Origin: Heliocidaris tuberculata | Taxonomy: Eukaryota > Echinodermata > Echinoidea > Camarodonta > Echinometridae | NCBI GenBank assembly: GCA_025618425.1 | Contig: CM046832.1 | Location: 23,294,359-23,358,358, forward strand | Reading direction: 5' to 3' | DNA length: 64,000 bases | Shown here: piece after piece, positions 1 through 11,600 of the stretch | Numbering within the stretch: the first letter of the stretch is position 1 | Layout: each line of letters opens with the position of its first letter | The notes under the pieces: model-generated | What the model saw: only the letters and a program-made list of their open reading frames with translations | Databases searched by the model: none | Told to the model about the DNA's origin: nothing | Position numbers and translations under genes: made by a program

Positions 1-656
1 TTTGAATTAAAGGTAATGTCTCTGATGATAGTAACTAAAAACCGTAGCTGAATCTAGGACATTCGGTGCATGTTTACTGAAATGAGGGGCGACAAATGTC
101 AGCGTATGTTTGTCGTAATTACGCTATGTAGGCTAGAGCAATAATCAATGAATAACTTTAAATTCGTGGTGGGGAAAGAGCATTTATGCATTCTTTATGA
201 ATGGATTTGCGATACAAACTATCCGAGGTTTTTTTTCTGGAAACAAACATAAAATGAAACTAGAACACCGACCTAAATATCACCAAAAGCGACACAAATA
301 TAAGAGTGAGGATTAAATTCATCACATGATATCCTAACGTATTTACATATTCATGCAAAAGATTAAAGTTGTTCTGAATAACAAATGTTTTGAGCTGATG
401 AAGTAACATTAACGAAATATGACAATGTATGTTGCTATATTACAAAATATTTAGGGGTTTCGAACTTTATGTAGGTTTAAGTTACTTTACTGAACTATAC
501 ACTGACTTTCATTAGTATTTCGTGCGAAAACAGAACTAAATCAAGACATTTATGTGCACCATTTTATAATAACACAAAATATGTTTGAATTGTTTGCGTA
601 AACAAAAGGATTATCTGTTCAGAATTGTTTTTTGATAAATGCTAATTTCGATTAAA
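1..656. other. AT-rich non-coding stretch
   Basis: No open frame, splice-flanked coding segment or structured repeat could be recognised here. It may be an upstream intron of the GPCR at 8620 or intergenic DNA; the window does not show which. Confidence 0.5.
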
Positions 657-1072
657 GCCCACCGCATACTATACGATCGACTACGATCCGATATTGGAAA
701 TAAATCCCATTAGCATTAAATATAAGCATTTTAAGAAACAAAATATACCTGATTCAGGTTCTGAACAATATTATGAATACTCAACATAGGAATTTGGTGC
801 AATGTCAGGCTTATATCCGGAATAAGGGCCAATTCAGTTTCAAATTGTAGACAATCGCAGCAATACTCTGACGTCCCGACGATTTGGAGCCGATTTAGCC
901 TTTCCTCCGACTAGAAAGCTCGTAATAGGCCGTAATTTCGAATTTACTATCTATATATGACTATTCAGAACCTCAATCAAACATATTTTATGTGTTTAAC
1001 TATTTATATCTAATGCTATTATATTTTCTTCCAAAATCGGATCGCGGACCGATCGTATAGTGTGCGGTGGGC
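657..1072. mobile_element. MITE-like element with terminal inverted repeats
   Basis: The ends are inverted copies. The left end starts GCCCACCGCATACTATACGA and the right end, read on the other strand, starts GCCCACCGCACACTATACGA. Both arms continue with further similar sequence (CGATC, then GATCCGAT). The direct sequence TTAAA abuts both ends (652-656 and 1073-1077), which suggests a short target duplication. There is no coding capacity, so this is a non-autonomous DNA transposon. The superfamily is not certain; TTAA could mean piggyBac-like. Confidence 0.65.
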
Positions 1073-2607
1073 TTAAAACACGTTGGAAAAACACGTCTTA
1101 CACTGCACCAGTCACATCCCCAATACCTCCCCAATAACTCCAAATGGCCAAAAACCGGTCGGTCTGGCGGATTGACTGAGGGATTAATGTTTTATATACA
1201 TGTATAGATGTCGTTGAAATCTATACATATAGCCATGGGCAGATATACATCCCGCTCCAGCTTCCTGGCCTTGTAAATATATATGCGCTCATTCTTTTCA
1301 TTATCTATCGTCACAAAAATATAAGAATAAGGATTATTGCGGACAAACAACAAACATCTGTAACTTGAGGACTATTCTTAAAAACATAGGCAGAAATGAG
1401 AATATGCATTGAAGGTCATTAGCAAATTGGCAACGCGACTCGGGAACCCATTCGGGCAAGGACGTTTTATGTGGTATGAATAAATCATTGTCATTAACAC
1501 TTAGCTTAAGCGACGAAATGTAATATCCCCAAAATTCAAGAAACCAAGCATGTTGTTACCGTATTTTTCGGTAGTTTGTTTCTGGTAAAACAGATATCAA
1601 ATCGCTCAGCCACCGCCTATGTTTTCACTCCCAATTTGGATGAAAGCCTTTCTTGAGCAGCTCCACAATAAGGGGAATAAAGGCTGATTCCCTATTTTGG
1701 GTTATCGTAATTTTTATCTAGTTTTAATCCATATAAGTGATGTAAATATTTCAAACATTTTTTCTCTGCTGTTGTTTAACTATCAAAAATTTCTCTATGA
1801 TCATGCACTGTTGTTTTGAAGAATGATATAAATGAAATATAAAAGAAAACACAGTCAAATTGATTTCTCAGACTTAGGGGAATCAATTATGTACATTTAT
1901 TGGTAATTTTAATGTTAATCTTTTCCTAGTGCATATCACAGAAATACTTTATATCTGTAATTTAAACTGAGAGAGAGAGAGATGAAATTGACTGTTTTGA
2001 GATGGAACATTTTGAAATGGAATATCATCATTAGGCCTATCATACAAATTGTGCATATGCAACCGTGTATTCAGTCAAATATATCGTAAAGTCACATACA
2101 CCGTATATGATTATTCCTGTTGGTTTCGGACTGCCATCTTAGTATCCCGACGTTTTTAATTACAGAAATCTATTTTTATTTCAAAACGAATTGAGACTGC
2201 CTAGTGATAATTCATCATAATTACCAAAGCAGGAAAAAAGGAAATTGCAAGTGCTTCAGGTATATATATAAAACGTGACCTCAGTCAATAAAATTGTAAT
2301 TATACCTAATACGTAAGAGAAATATGGATCTTGAACTATTAATGCCATTATATGTTTTATAATAAAGAATCGTTTAATGGTTTCTCGAAGCAGAAGACAG
2401 GAGATGATCAGTTTTGAGGAGGGATAATAAAAGGGCGATTTTGATTCATTATTATTGTCTGACCTAGAGACTTGTGATATTGGTTATATGTATTCATACG
2501 CATTAATTGCACCTCTTGTCTTAATATGATTTATCTTATAAACAAAAAGAATAATTAGAAACCCTTCATAAATTGAGCTTTAAGATTAGGAAAGCATGAG
2601 GTCATAA
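1073..2607. other. non-coding stretch, nothing recognised
   Basis: AT-rich sequence with a short GA run near 1971-1982. I see no exon, RNA gene or clear repeat boundaries. It ends where the LINE 3' tail at 2608 begins. Confidence 0.45.
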
Positions 2608-3061
2608 GTTTGTTTGTTTGTTTGTTTGGTTGGTTTTATTTCTGCGTTCAAATATAAATTAATCAAATACATTTCAAACAATAACAAATACATACAGTGA
2701 AATTTTACAAAAGAAATTGCATTACGAAAGAATCATGTAACAATAATATTATACAACAAGAACGTAATAAACATACAAATAAGATTTTTTTTAAATATAG
2801 ATATACAGTAAATATTTTTCAATAAATTAGAGAGATAATTTTGAACGCAGGAGACCGCCATCGTGAGCGGTTAGGCTGGAGATGGATGGCGGCCTCGTAA
2901 AAAAAAAGGATTTGGCGACATAACTCTCTTGGAGAAATTGAGTGATCAAGTGGGTGCAGTGCAATTGCAGGTGTGGGTGCAGTGCAATTGCAGGTGTGGG
3001 TGCAGCAGTTGCATGATAAAGAAATAGGATAATAAGTTACAGTTCTGTAGTTGGCGTTATA
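2608..3061 (-). mobile_element. LINE 3' untranslated region and tail
   Basis: This follows the stop codon of the LINE ORF on the minus strand. The element ends, read on the minus strand, in AAATAAAACCAACC followed by (CAAA)n. That is a simple-repeat tail rather than poly(A), as is usual in CR1/L2-type LINEs. About 2949-3016 holds roughly three tandem copies of a 25-bp unit containing GTGGGTGCAGTGCAATTGCA, the last copy degenerate. Such tandem repeats in the 3' untranslated region are common in active LINE subfamilies. Confidence 0.75.
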
Positions 3062-6025
3062 CTAATTTGAAGGGTGGGGAGCGTATGATTCTATTATATG
3101 TCGCTTAAGTGTAGCTTTCAAGAAGTAAATGGTTGAACAAGACTTTATGTTGTTGGGGAAGTTGTTCCAAATGTCCGGACCAGAATGTCTGATAGATTTG
3201 TGTGTTATTGATAATTTGGGATTTGTAAGATGGAAGTTTCCAGATATGCGAGTAGGGTACGAATGAACAGAAGTATTAAACCTAAACATGTTATGAAAGG
3301 ATGGTGGAAGTAAATTATTAATGTACTTGAACATAATGACTGCTACTTGAATAGTGTTCAAATCGAATATTTTTAGTGTTTTAAGTTTACAGAATAAAGG
3401 ATCAGTGTGAGCTAAGAAATGTGATCCTGTACAAATGCGTATGGCTTTCTTTTGTAGTTTAAAAATAGAGTTAATTTTTGTCGAGCCACAATTTGCCCAT
3501 ACAATATTACAATATGTTATATACGGGAGAACTAGCGTGTTATATAGCAGGAATAAGGTTTCGTGGGGTAAAATAAACTTTAGTTTAGAAATTATTCCAA
3601 TGCTTTTGGAAATGCACATTATAACATGGTGTAAATGCTCATTCCAAGTCAAAGTTTCGTCTATAATTACTCCCAAAAACTTGGACTTAGTCTTCTTCTC
3701 AAGTGGCATGTTATCGATTTTGATATGTATCGGTGTTTCTGTATTATGAGAATAATGTTTAAAATACATGAAATGAGTCTTTTTTATATTAAGAGAAAGT
3801 TTATTGCACTTAAACCAGTTTGATACTTTGTCAATTTCACAATTCAAAGTATTGTTTGAAGATATGAGGTCTTTGTGAGAATAAAAGATATTTGTGTCGT
3901 CGGCAAATAAAACAAATGAAAGAAGGGAGGATGCATTAATGATATCATTGACATAAAGAAGAAATAATAGTGGGCCTAAGATGGAACCTTGAGGAACACC
4001 ACATTGAACTAAAAGAGGATCAGAATCATACCCATTGAATGTAACGTATTGTCTTCTGCTTGTTAAATAATCTCTAAACCATAAAAGTGGCTGACCCCGA
4101 ATTCCATAATGACTGAGTTTGGAAAGAAGAATGGAATGATTAAGTGTATCGAATGCTTTACTCAAGTCACAGAATATACCTACAACATGCTCTTTGTTAG
4201 CTATGGCATTTGTAATTTTGTCATAAATCTGAATTAATGCTAGGTCAGTTGAGTAATTTTTCCTGAATCCATATTGATTTGGAATAAGTATCTTGCGTTT
4301 AGTGATAAATTTTTGTAGCCTATTATAAACGATTTTTTCTAAGACTTTGGATATACTTGGAAGTAGGGAGATGGGACGATAGTTACTAATTTCGTGGGGA
4401 TCGTCTTTTTTGAAAATGGGATTGACTTTAGCTATTTTTAATAGATCAGGGAAAACACCTTGTGAAAACGAGTGATTAAATATGTGAGTTAAAGGTTTTG
4501 CAAGTGGGTAGATTATTTCTTTTAGGAGAGACATACTTATTTTATCGAAACCGTAAGATTTTGAGCTATTAAGAGATTGAGTAATATTAATGATTTCACT
4601 GGGATTTGTTGGGTTTAAAAAGAAAGATTCTCGGTTTTGAATGGAAAGGTAGTCTGTAAAGTGAGCGTGAGTTCTATTAATTTTGCTGGCGAGTTCAGGG
4701 CCGACATTCGTAAAAAATGAATTAAACGAATTTGCATGAAGACTAGGATCCTGTATTTTAGTACCATTTAATGTGATATTATCCATGGGTGGGGGATCTG
4801 TCTTTTTACCCATAACCTCTTTGATGATTTTCCAAGTTGCATTAGTATTTGAACTGTTCTTTTTTATTTTATTAGAAAAATGTAATCTACGGGATGTACG
4901 GATTAATTTAGATAATTTGTTGCGATATATTTTATATGTGTTTAGGTTAGTGTCAGTTGGATTGCGTATATGTAATTTGTAGAGGTGATTGCGTGTTTGT
5001 ATTGACTTCAGTAAACCCTTCGTTATCCAAGGATTCCTGGGTTTATTTCGCATATTTTTCATTTTGCCTAAAGGGATATTCTTTTCGTAATAATACTGTA
5101 ATTTTTTATTAAAATGTTTATATGCAGTATTGACATCATTTACATTATAAACATCAGCCCATCCCTCAAAAAATAAGTCCTGTTTTAGCAATTCTATAAT
5201 ACGTTTGGATTCTTTGCGATATAGAAGTTTATCAATTGATTTAAGGCAACATACTTTGCAATCACAAGTTAAAAATATAGGTAGGTGATCAGAAACTTCA
5301 GAACACAATATTCCCCCGGTGGTTATGCTATTATGTACGTTTGAAAAAATATTGTCAATCTGAGTTGATGAATGTGAACTTATTCTGGTGGGTTTATTAA
5401 TAATCGAAGATAAACCATAAGAGTACATTAACTGCATAACATTGGTTGAATTGCTGTTATCAGATGAGGGGGAGAAGTTGATGTTAAAGTCACCAAGGAT
5501 AAAAATATGTTTATTTTCATCCCCTATTTTATGAAGATTTAAGTCCAGTTCATCACAAAATAATTCACAATTTGAGTCAGGGGGTCTATAGATTAAACCT
5601 ATAATGACATTTTTTACATACGAGTTGTCAATTTCAATAAATAATGATTCTGCTTGTGTTAGTTTGATGTTGGAGCGGATTTTAAAATTTAGATTTTGTG
5701 CAATATAAAACGCAACACCGCCACCTCGCCTTCCTTTGCGATCTGCCCTAATCAATTTATAATTAGGCAAATTGAACATATCTGGAGAATTCTCATGTAA
5801 CCAGGTCTCACTTATTCCAATGACGGAAAATGCAAAGTTATTTAAAGTGTGTAAAAGGTTTTCAACATATTCGAAGTTTTTGTTCAGACTTCTGGAATTT
5901 ATATGTAGAAGTGAAATATTGTCTGGATTATAAGAAAATGTATTGTTGAATTCTAAAGGTGTGTAATATTTGCTTTCGTGTATATCGTCAGCAAGAATAT
6001 CGGGAATGTATGCATGTGAATCCAT
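3062..6025 (-). CDS. Non-LTR retrotransposon ORF2: endonuclease plus reverse transcriptase
   Basis: An uninterrupted 987-residue frame encodes the enzyme that nicks target DNA and copies the element's own RNA. The N-terminal third is an APE-type endonuclease: LLHINSRSLN, then SETWL with the catalytic Glu, GGGVAFYI, GLIYRPP, ILGDFNINF and the SDHLPIF active-site motif. The reverse transcriptase follows: NYRPISLLPSISK, DLSKAFDTLNH, GVPQGSILGPLLF and the catalytic FADDTNIF. A thumb and C-terminal region contain LFLLYNTLVLPYITYCN. The layout and motif style match the CR1/L2/Jockey group; the exact clade needs a tree. The ATG at 6025 directly follows a TAA of an upstream frame. No stop or frameshift is seen, so the copy may be young or active. 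It lies antisense to the GPCR at 8620-14571. Confidence 0.95.
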   Translation of the reverse strand: MDSHAYIPDILADDIHESKYYTPLEFNNTFSYNPDNISLLHINSRSLNKNFEYVENLLHTLNNFAFSVIGISETWLHENSPDMFNLPNYKLIRADRKGRRGGGVAFYIAQNLNFKIRSNIKLTQAESLFIEIDNSYVKNVIIGLIYRPPDSNCELFCDELDLNLHKIGDENKHIFILGDFNINFSPSSDNSNSTNVMQLMYSYGLSSIINKPTRISSHSSTQIDNIFSNVHNSITTGGILCSEVSDHLPIFLTCDCKVCCLKSIDKLLYRKESKRIIELLKQDLFFEGWADVYNVNDVNTAYKHFNKKLQYYYEKNIPLGKMKNMRNKPRNPWITKGLLKSIQTRNHLYKLHIRNPTDTNLNTYKIYRNKLSKLIRTSRRLHFSNKIKKNSSNTNATWKIIKEVMGKKTDPPPMDNITLNGTKIQDPSLHANSFNSFFTNVGPELASKINRTHAHFTDYLSIQNRESFFLNPTNPSEIINITQSLNSSKSYGFDKISMSLLKEIIYPLAKPLTHIFNHSFSQGVFPDLLKIAKVNPIFKKDDPHEISNYRPISLLPSISKVLEKIVYNRLQKFITKRKILIPNQYGFRKNYSTDLALIQIYDKITNAIANKEHVVGIFCDLSKAFDTLNHSILLSKLSHYGIRGQPLLWFRDYLTSRRQYVTFNGYDSDPLLVQCGVPQGSILGPLLFLLYVNDIINASSLLSFVLFADDTNIFYSHKDLISSNNTLNCEIDKVSNWFKCNKLSLNIKKTHFMYFKHYSHNTETPIHIKIDNMPLEKKTKSKFLGVIIDETLTWNEHLHHVIMCISKSIGIISKLKFILPHETLFLLYNTLVLPYITYCNIVWANCGSTKINSIFKLQKKAIRICTGSHFLAHTDPLFCKLKTLKIFDLNTIQVAVIMFKYINNLLPPSFHNMFRFNTSVHSYPTRISGNFHLTNPKLSITHKSIRHSGPDIWNNFPNNIKSCSTIYFLKATLKRHIIESYAPHPSN

Positions 6026-6385
6026 TTAGCGACACGAAAATGTAAAGTACCGGAAATTTGGAGGATAAACAACTGCGTGTGTGATATCGGTGCATTTGTG
6101 TGTGGTTGCTGGTGTATTTGCGTGTATACGAAGTGCAAGTGTGTGGGTAATTTCAATATACAATACAAAAGAAAATACAATAAGACCCATCTTGGTCACA
6201 GTTACAAAAATAGTTTGGGAGCAACTGAGCAGGAACCGACCACCCAAGTTGGAGGTGTAATTTTGACTCACAAAACAGGGGGAAGGAACATTAATGTGTG
6301 CTAGTACTATGGTTTGACACTTATAAAATGTTATAAGTGGTATTTTACCGCAACAAGACATAACTAGAATAATTATAGTTTCCAA
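6026..6385 (-). other. Possible LINE 5' region with a 119-codon open frame
   Basis: An open frame ends in TAA immediately before the ATG of the LINE ORF2 (TAAATG on the minus strand). The product is Cys- and Thr-rich and shows no zinc knuckle, RRM or coiled coil typical of ORF1 proteins. It is probably the 5' untranslated region of the LINE rather than a real ORF1. The exact 5' end of the element could not be fixed. Confidence 0.35.
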
Positions 6386-8283
6386 AGTTTAAGAAACCTG
6401 TATATACATTGTTTACTGTATAGAGATTTGTATTTTTTCTTTATTTTCCCTCTTTTTTTGTTTTGCTTATCAAAATATAAATGAAAACAAAGAATATATA
6501 TGTACATAATAAGACACAAAGGTAATTTGCAAAACAAAGATATTTTTGGACCAAGGAGGCGCTGGTTCACCAACACCCTCCTAGTTTGACATGGTGACGT
6601 GGCAGTGTCCGGTTTGAGGGAGGTCAATACAAAATAGAGATAACTTTAGTTCACTTAAAAAGGAATATTTCACGCATCAAATAGTTTCTGAGCTTATGAT
6701 TCATAGAATTTCTTGTTGATAAATCTCAAAATGAAACATGAAGATATTTCTGACGCAACAGTAAGCCAATAGAACATGAAGACGGGATGATAAAGGAAAA
6801 AGAGTGAACGGAAGTAAGGAAATAAAAAAAAGTTTGTTAATTGCAAAAATATGGAGAAGATAAAAAAGTTTTATCTGAACGGTTTATAAAGTGAAAATGA
6901 TGAGACCTTTATGAAAGTGGGTCTTTGCCTTGTCTCATTTTGTTATTATAAGATATAGCCATTCATCCGGAACGTAGGGGAGGAAGTTTCCTGCATGAAT
7001 CAATAAAAATACTGCACTATTTTTAATAGGATATCAAGTATGACAATCTTTATTATTACTGATTTGATGAAAAGACTGTATTTATTCTGCCTTTAAACCT
7101 CCACTTACAACCCCAAACCACATTATCCTACAAGGGAGGCCCATGCATCTTTAGACACAGGAAGGGCTCTTTTACACTTTTTTTTTCAAGTTAAGCATTG
7201 TAATGTCACTTTCAAGCGAATTTCCAATCGTTATCCACAAGGCCTAAAGAGGCGATTACAGCAAGCAAAGACGTTTGCTGGATACTAAATTAACCTCAGT
7301 TTTGCTCCTTTTTGTTATGGATGATTATACATAACCAATGAGAAAGTTCATGCTTTTTTAATCTACTCATTAACCTATTCATAATCTAATTCCAATCCGC
7401 TAACCATGAGTAAAGCACGATTCTATTCCTGACGCAAGAATACGTTTAAATCAATTTGTCATTTATACGCGGTAAACGAATTATAACTAGTGAATATGGC
7501 GATGTTGAAAACTATAGCTCTCTGTGATAAGTGTTTAGACTCATAGCTTGATTAGAAAGTAAATACAATCATTGTCGAGAAGAATCCATGTGTTCCAATT
7601 GCAAATTATTTGGAAAGAATAACTGCTTTATTTCAAACAAACAAAAAAAAAACATATTTTCACCTTTCTTCCTTAAATCACACACAGTTATAATCATGAA
7701 GCAATGTACATCTGGACATGTCCTCAGCCTGAACAACACATGATCTAGCTTTATAGTGCAATACCACATTCGTCACCGTTACCATGGTGATACAAAAAAC
7801 ATGAGTTATATTCCAGCGGGTCCTGTAAGCCGTTCCCATTTCGGTTTTAATTGGCCGAAGATACACTTTGACACGTTTTTATTACACAGGGTGATCATTT
7901 TTCTTCGTGTTACGTTTAGAAACACTGGAACCTAAGCTGAGCGATGAAATTTCAAAAGTTTGATCCCATCGCTCTCATTTTTGTTTTCTTCACCCCCCCC
8001 CCCCAGTAAACCTCGCCATACGCCCCAAACCTGCTTTACCCTCTTCTTAAAACATTCCTCCAGGCGAATTCACTCTTAACCTTACATTTTTCCATGACAT
8101 GCACAGGCTCACCGACCTCTTTCTTTATCTTCAGTTCACATTTACAATCCACATGACCCAGTTATGCCAACAAGCCTGAAGGCTTTTGACGAAACAAAAT
8201 AGGGCAATTTTCGAATTGTCAGTATTGTGAACACTAAATGACAGACGATACTCAATCATACTAATTATACATGTCATCATACC
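6386..8283. other. non-coding stretch, nothing recognised
   Basis: AT-rich DNA lying between the LINE and the first visible GPCR exon; probably intron of that GPCR. I looked here for a TM1 or GPS-domain exon and did not find one. A poly-C run lies at about 7991-8004. Confidence 0.45.
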
Positions 8284-8512
8284 CAATGGCGTAGTAGGAC
8301 AGGGACACGGGGGCACGTGCCCCTCCCCCTCCCATCGAATTGTGAAAAAGGAGAAAATATACATAAATGGAAAGAGAAAGGGAAGGAGAAAAGAAGATGA
8401 TAGGACGCCTCCCACGTCCACCCCCAAAAATCAGTGACCATTGTAATTTGCATTTCATGAACCCAGTAAGACGGGTGCCCCCTCTGATATGTGGACCTAT
8501 GTTATGCCACTT
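8284..8512. mobile_element. hAT-type MITE
   Basis: The left end reads CAATGGCGTAGTAGGACAGG and the right end ends ATGTTATGCCACTT, an imperfect inverted match of the CA-TGGCG terminus seen in the other hAT copies of this window. The 8-bp sequence ATCATACC directly flanks both sides (8276-8283 and 8513-8520). An 8-bp duplication is the hAT signature. The interior is G- and C-rich with no transposase. It sits about 100 bp upstream of the GPCR exon at 8620, inside the preceding intron. Confidence 0.8.
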
Positions 8513-8619
8513 ATCATACCCTACATACCATAGCTCTTAACCTGATTTCTTTTGTCATGTTTGTATGATTCGAATGTTTCTTATTTTATTAAAGATGCCT
8601 TCATGTTTTGTTCCATTAG

Positions 8620-11600
8620 AATCTTGCGACGTACCTCCTCCGGTAAAATCCTCATCCATCTCAGCACTTCTCTCCTTGCCCTCAACATCACCTTTGTTGT
8701 TGACACAATCTCCATGGTAACGGAAACCAGACTAGGATGTAAGATAGCCGCCATGTTGCTGCAATACTTCGTATTAACCACGTTCCTATGGATGGGCATG
8801 GAGGCTGTGAACATGTACCGCACCTTGGTTCAAGTGTTCCAGAAGAAATGCGCCACACATTTTGTCTTAAAGGGAGCGATCATGGCTTGGGGTGAGACGA
8901 ATTTGATAAAGTACCTGAATGTGCATGTCTGTGGTTTTTGCGTCTTCTCTTGCTCTTTAAAGTCTGCGACCTAGGAGGTATTACAGATGACGTCAGGGGC
9001 GTCGCTAGTGGGGGTGTGGGGGTGTCACACCCCCACTCAAAATTGCTGTCGGCAAATGCGCCACCTCTGTCGGCAAACCAAAAAAAGAAGGGGAAAGGGG
9101 ACAGGGAAGAGGAACGGGAACAGGAGAAAAGAGAAAGCAGAAAAAAGATAAGAAAAAGGGAAAATGAAAGGAAAACAAATACAGAAAGAAAAGAAGGAAA
9201 GGAAAAGGGAAGGAAAGAAAAAGAATTTTAAAATGGCCAAATTTTTTTGCTCGCTCGCAAATAACTGGAAAGTTAATATTCGGGCAACCACCACTTCATA
9301 TTCGGGAAGCGAAGTTAGATGCCAAAATATGCACATATTTGGGCAGCGAGGTTCCCAAATAGTTATATAACTTCCGTATGTAACTTCTGTACATTTTTCT
9401 GCAAAAAGTTTTTAAAATTTTGCTCGCTCGCTTCGCTCGCTCGCAAAATTTAGAAATTGAAAAGTTGATATTCAATCAAAAGGCGTAAGCCCCCTCCTTG
9501 CAAAAATGGGCCTGTATGATCAAGATCTCTACATCTGTGATTTTCTTTTATTATTATTTGGGGGGAGATTAGGGTGCAGCATTTTGTCGGAAAATTTGGG
9601 TGTCACACCCCCCCCCCCCCCCCATTCAAAATGTTCTAGCGACGCCCCTGGATGAAGTCCCAGCTATAATGAATACAGACATCTGGCAGAATTGAAAGGA
9701 TGTACAATACTGCCTTGATTCTTTGATGTCGGATGTTCGAAGCCGCCAAGCATGTAAAAGCAGAAGAAGCGAGTGAGAGAGATTTTCAAATTTGAATTGC
9801 TGTGATGCGTATGATTTGATGAATCAATAAACACTAAAAGAAAAAGTGTAATGTTGGATAATTGATTAGGATTTCATTCTGAAAATTCCTTGCCTCAATA
9901 TGAAAAACATCTTGAGATATATCCTAGAAAGTATCATGAACATAACTTCTTTACGGGCAGTTCGACAATGGATAGTGTTTTTTTTAATATCGAATTGTTC
10001 TCATGGACCCCTTGTGCTTTGAACACGATTGCAAAGAATGATGAGAAATCAACGTATAAGCGATTTCAATACAGTGTTGTATTTCCCATAGAATCATGTT
10101 CGATTATGTAATGATTTCATTGTAATGTTCGCACATTTCAGTACATGACATACAAGGCTATTGAATGTTCCTCTTTTATTATTTCTTTAAAATCTTTGCC
10201 ATCGTGGGATTTTTTGTGTGTGCTCTTTAAAACCGCTTATTCAAGTGGACAATTTTTTTAAAAGATTTTTTTTTCACCATTTCCATGATTCAGTGAATTC
10301 TTTTGTATTATTTCGTTTATTAAAGGGCCCCTGCCATCAAAATGCAAGTGGATACCTGTTGATGTGCATTCCTACACACATCTCATATTTTGATGTTTAA
10401 ACTTCTAAATATGTTTCATAGATTTTTAAATATTTTTTGAAATAATGTTCTACAACCTTCTAAGCCCCACCCACAATTCTATTTAGAGTGTGTGCTGAGC
10501 TGGGGGATCACTGTATATTGTATTGTAGAATATGTGGAATGTAACTTCCGCCAGCTCAGCACACACTCATAATAGAATTGCATGTTTTCATACAATACCT
10601 CCTCATTGCCTTTGTTTTCCTACTGATGCTCAGCATGTCTGACATAGCAACTCCTATGTTGTTATTGTATGTTTTATTGTAACAAGTGTCAGCTTTGACA
10701 AAGTTAAATACCAATTTCACTTGCAAAATCGCTATTAGCTCACTGATGATTGACAGATTATGTCACAGGGGGAAAATGGTCTGGAGGATTATTTTAAGTG
10801 GGTGGGGCTTAGCAGGTTGTAGAAAATTATTTCAAACTAGAGGGGCCGTCAAAGGCGGCAGACCCACGCCTTGGCGGTGCTACAGAGTAGTTGCAATACT
10901 ATACTATGGGGTCAAAACTGAAATCTACATTGGGTGATTTCACGCTCGGTGTTGGTGTTTGTGGTTAGTGTTTATTTTGCCGCGAAATCATGATCTAACA
11001 CCGACTATGAAACGAGAAAAAAATCAGTCGGTGTTAGGTGTTGACCTCTGATTTTCTGACGTAGTTCCGGTTGCCGGTGTTTAATTTTTGTCAGATGTTG
11101 TCTGCTGAACCGAGCTCGGCAGCCGGTGTTTAATTTCATGTACAAAATTCCGTTCACTAACAGTGCTGGTGTTGCTACTTGTATGCTAGATACGGGAAAT
11201 TTGGGGGATTAGCCGTGAGAAATAAAGTCAGTAGGCATCATTCGAAGTGTAATTTTACAGGTGTTATGAGGTAGTATGTTCATATAGGTCTGAAATTAAA
11301 TCTAGGCCAACATTTAGTCCAACGTTCGATCTAGAGCACAAGGAAAGGAACTAGATCTACCTTTGCTTTTTAAAGGGGCGGAATGAGTGAATAAAAAATC
11401 CTACCTAGTTTTTTTTCCAGATAGATTTGATAAATATGATGTTCGATATTCCGTAGTAAAAGACCCAGAGAATCCACATTATTAACTAGGATGAGTTCTA
11501 AATCAACAATCACAATGCAAAAGTAATGAAACTTCGGGGCTAATCTGAGCCGATGCCCGAAATTTGGCCGTTTGCCATGTACGCGCTGGGCCGTCCGATC

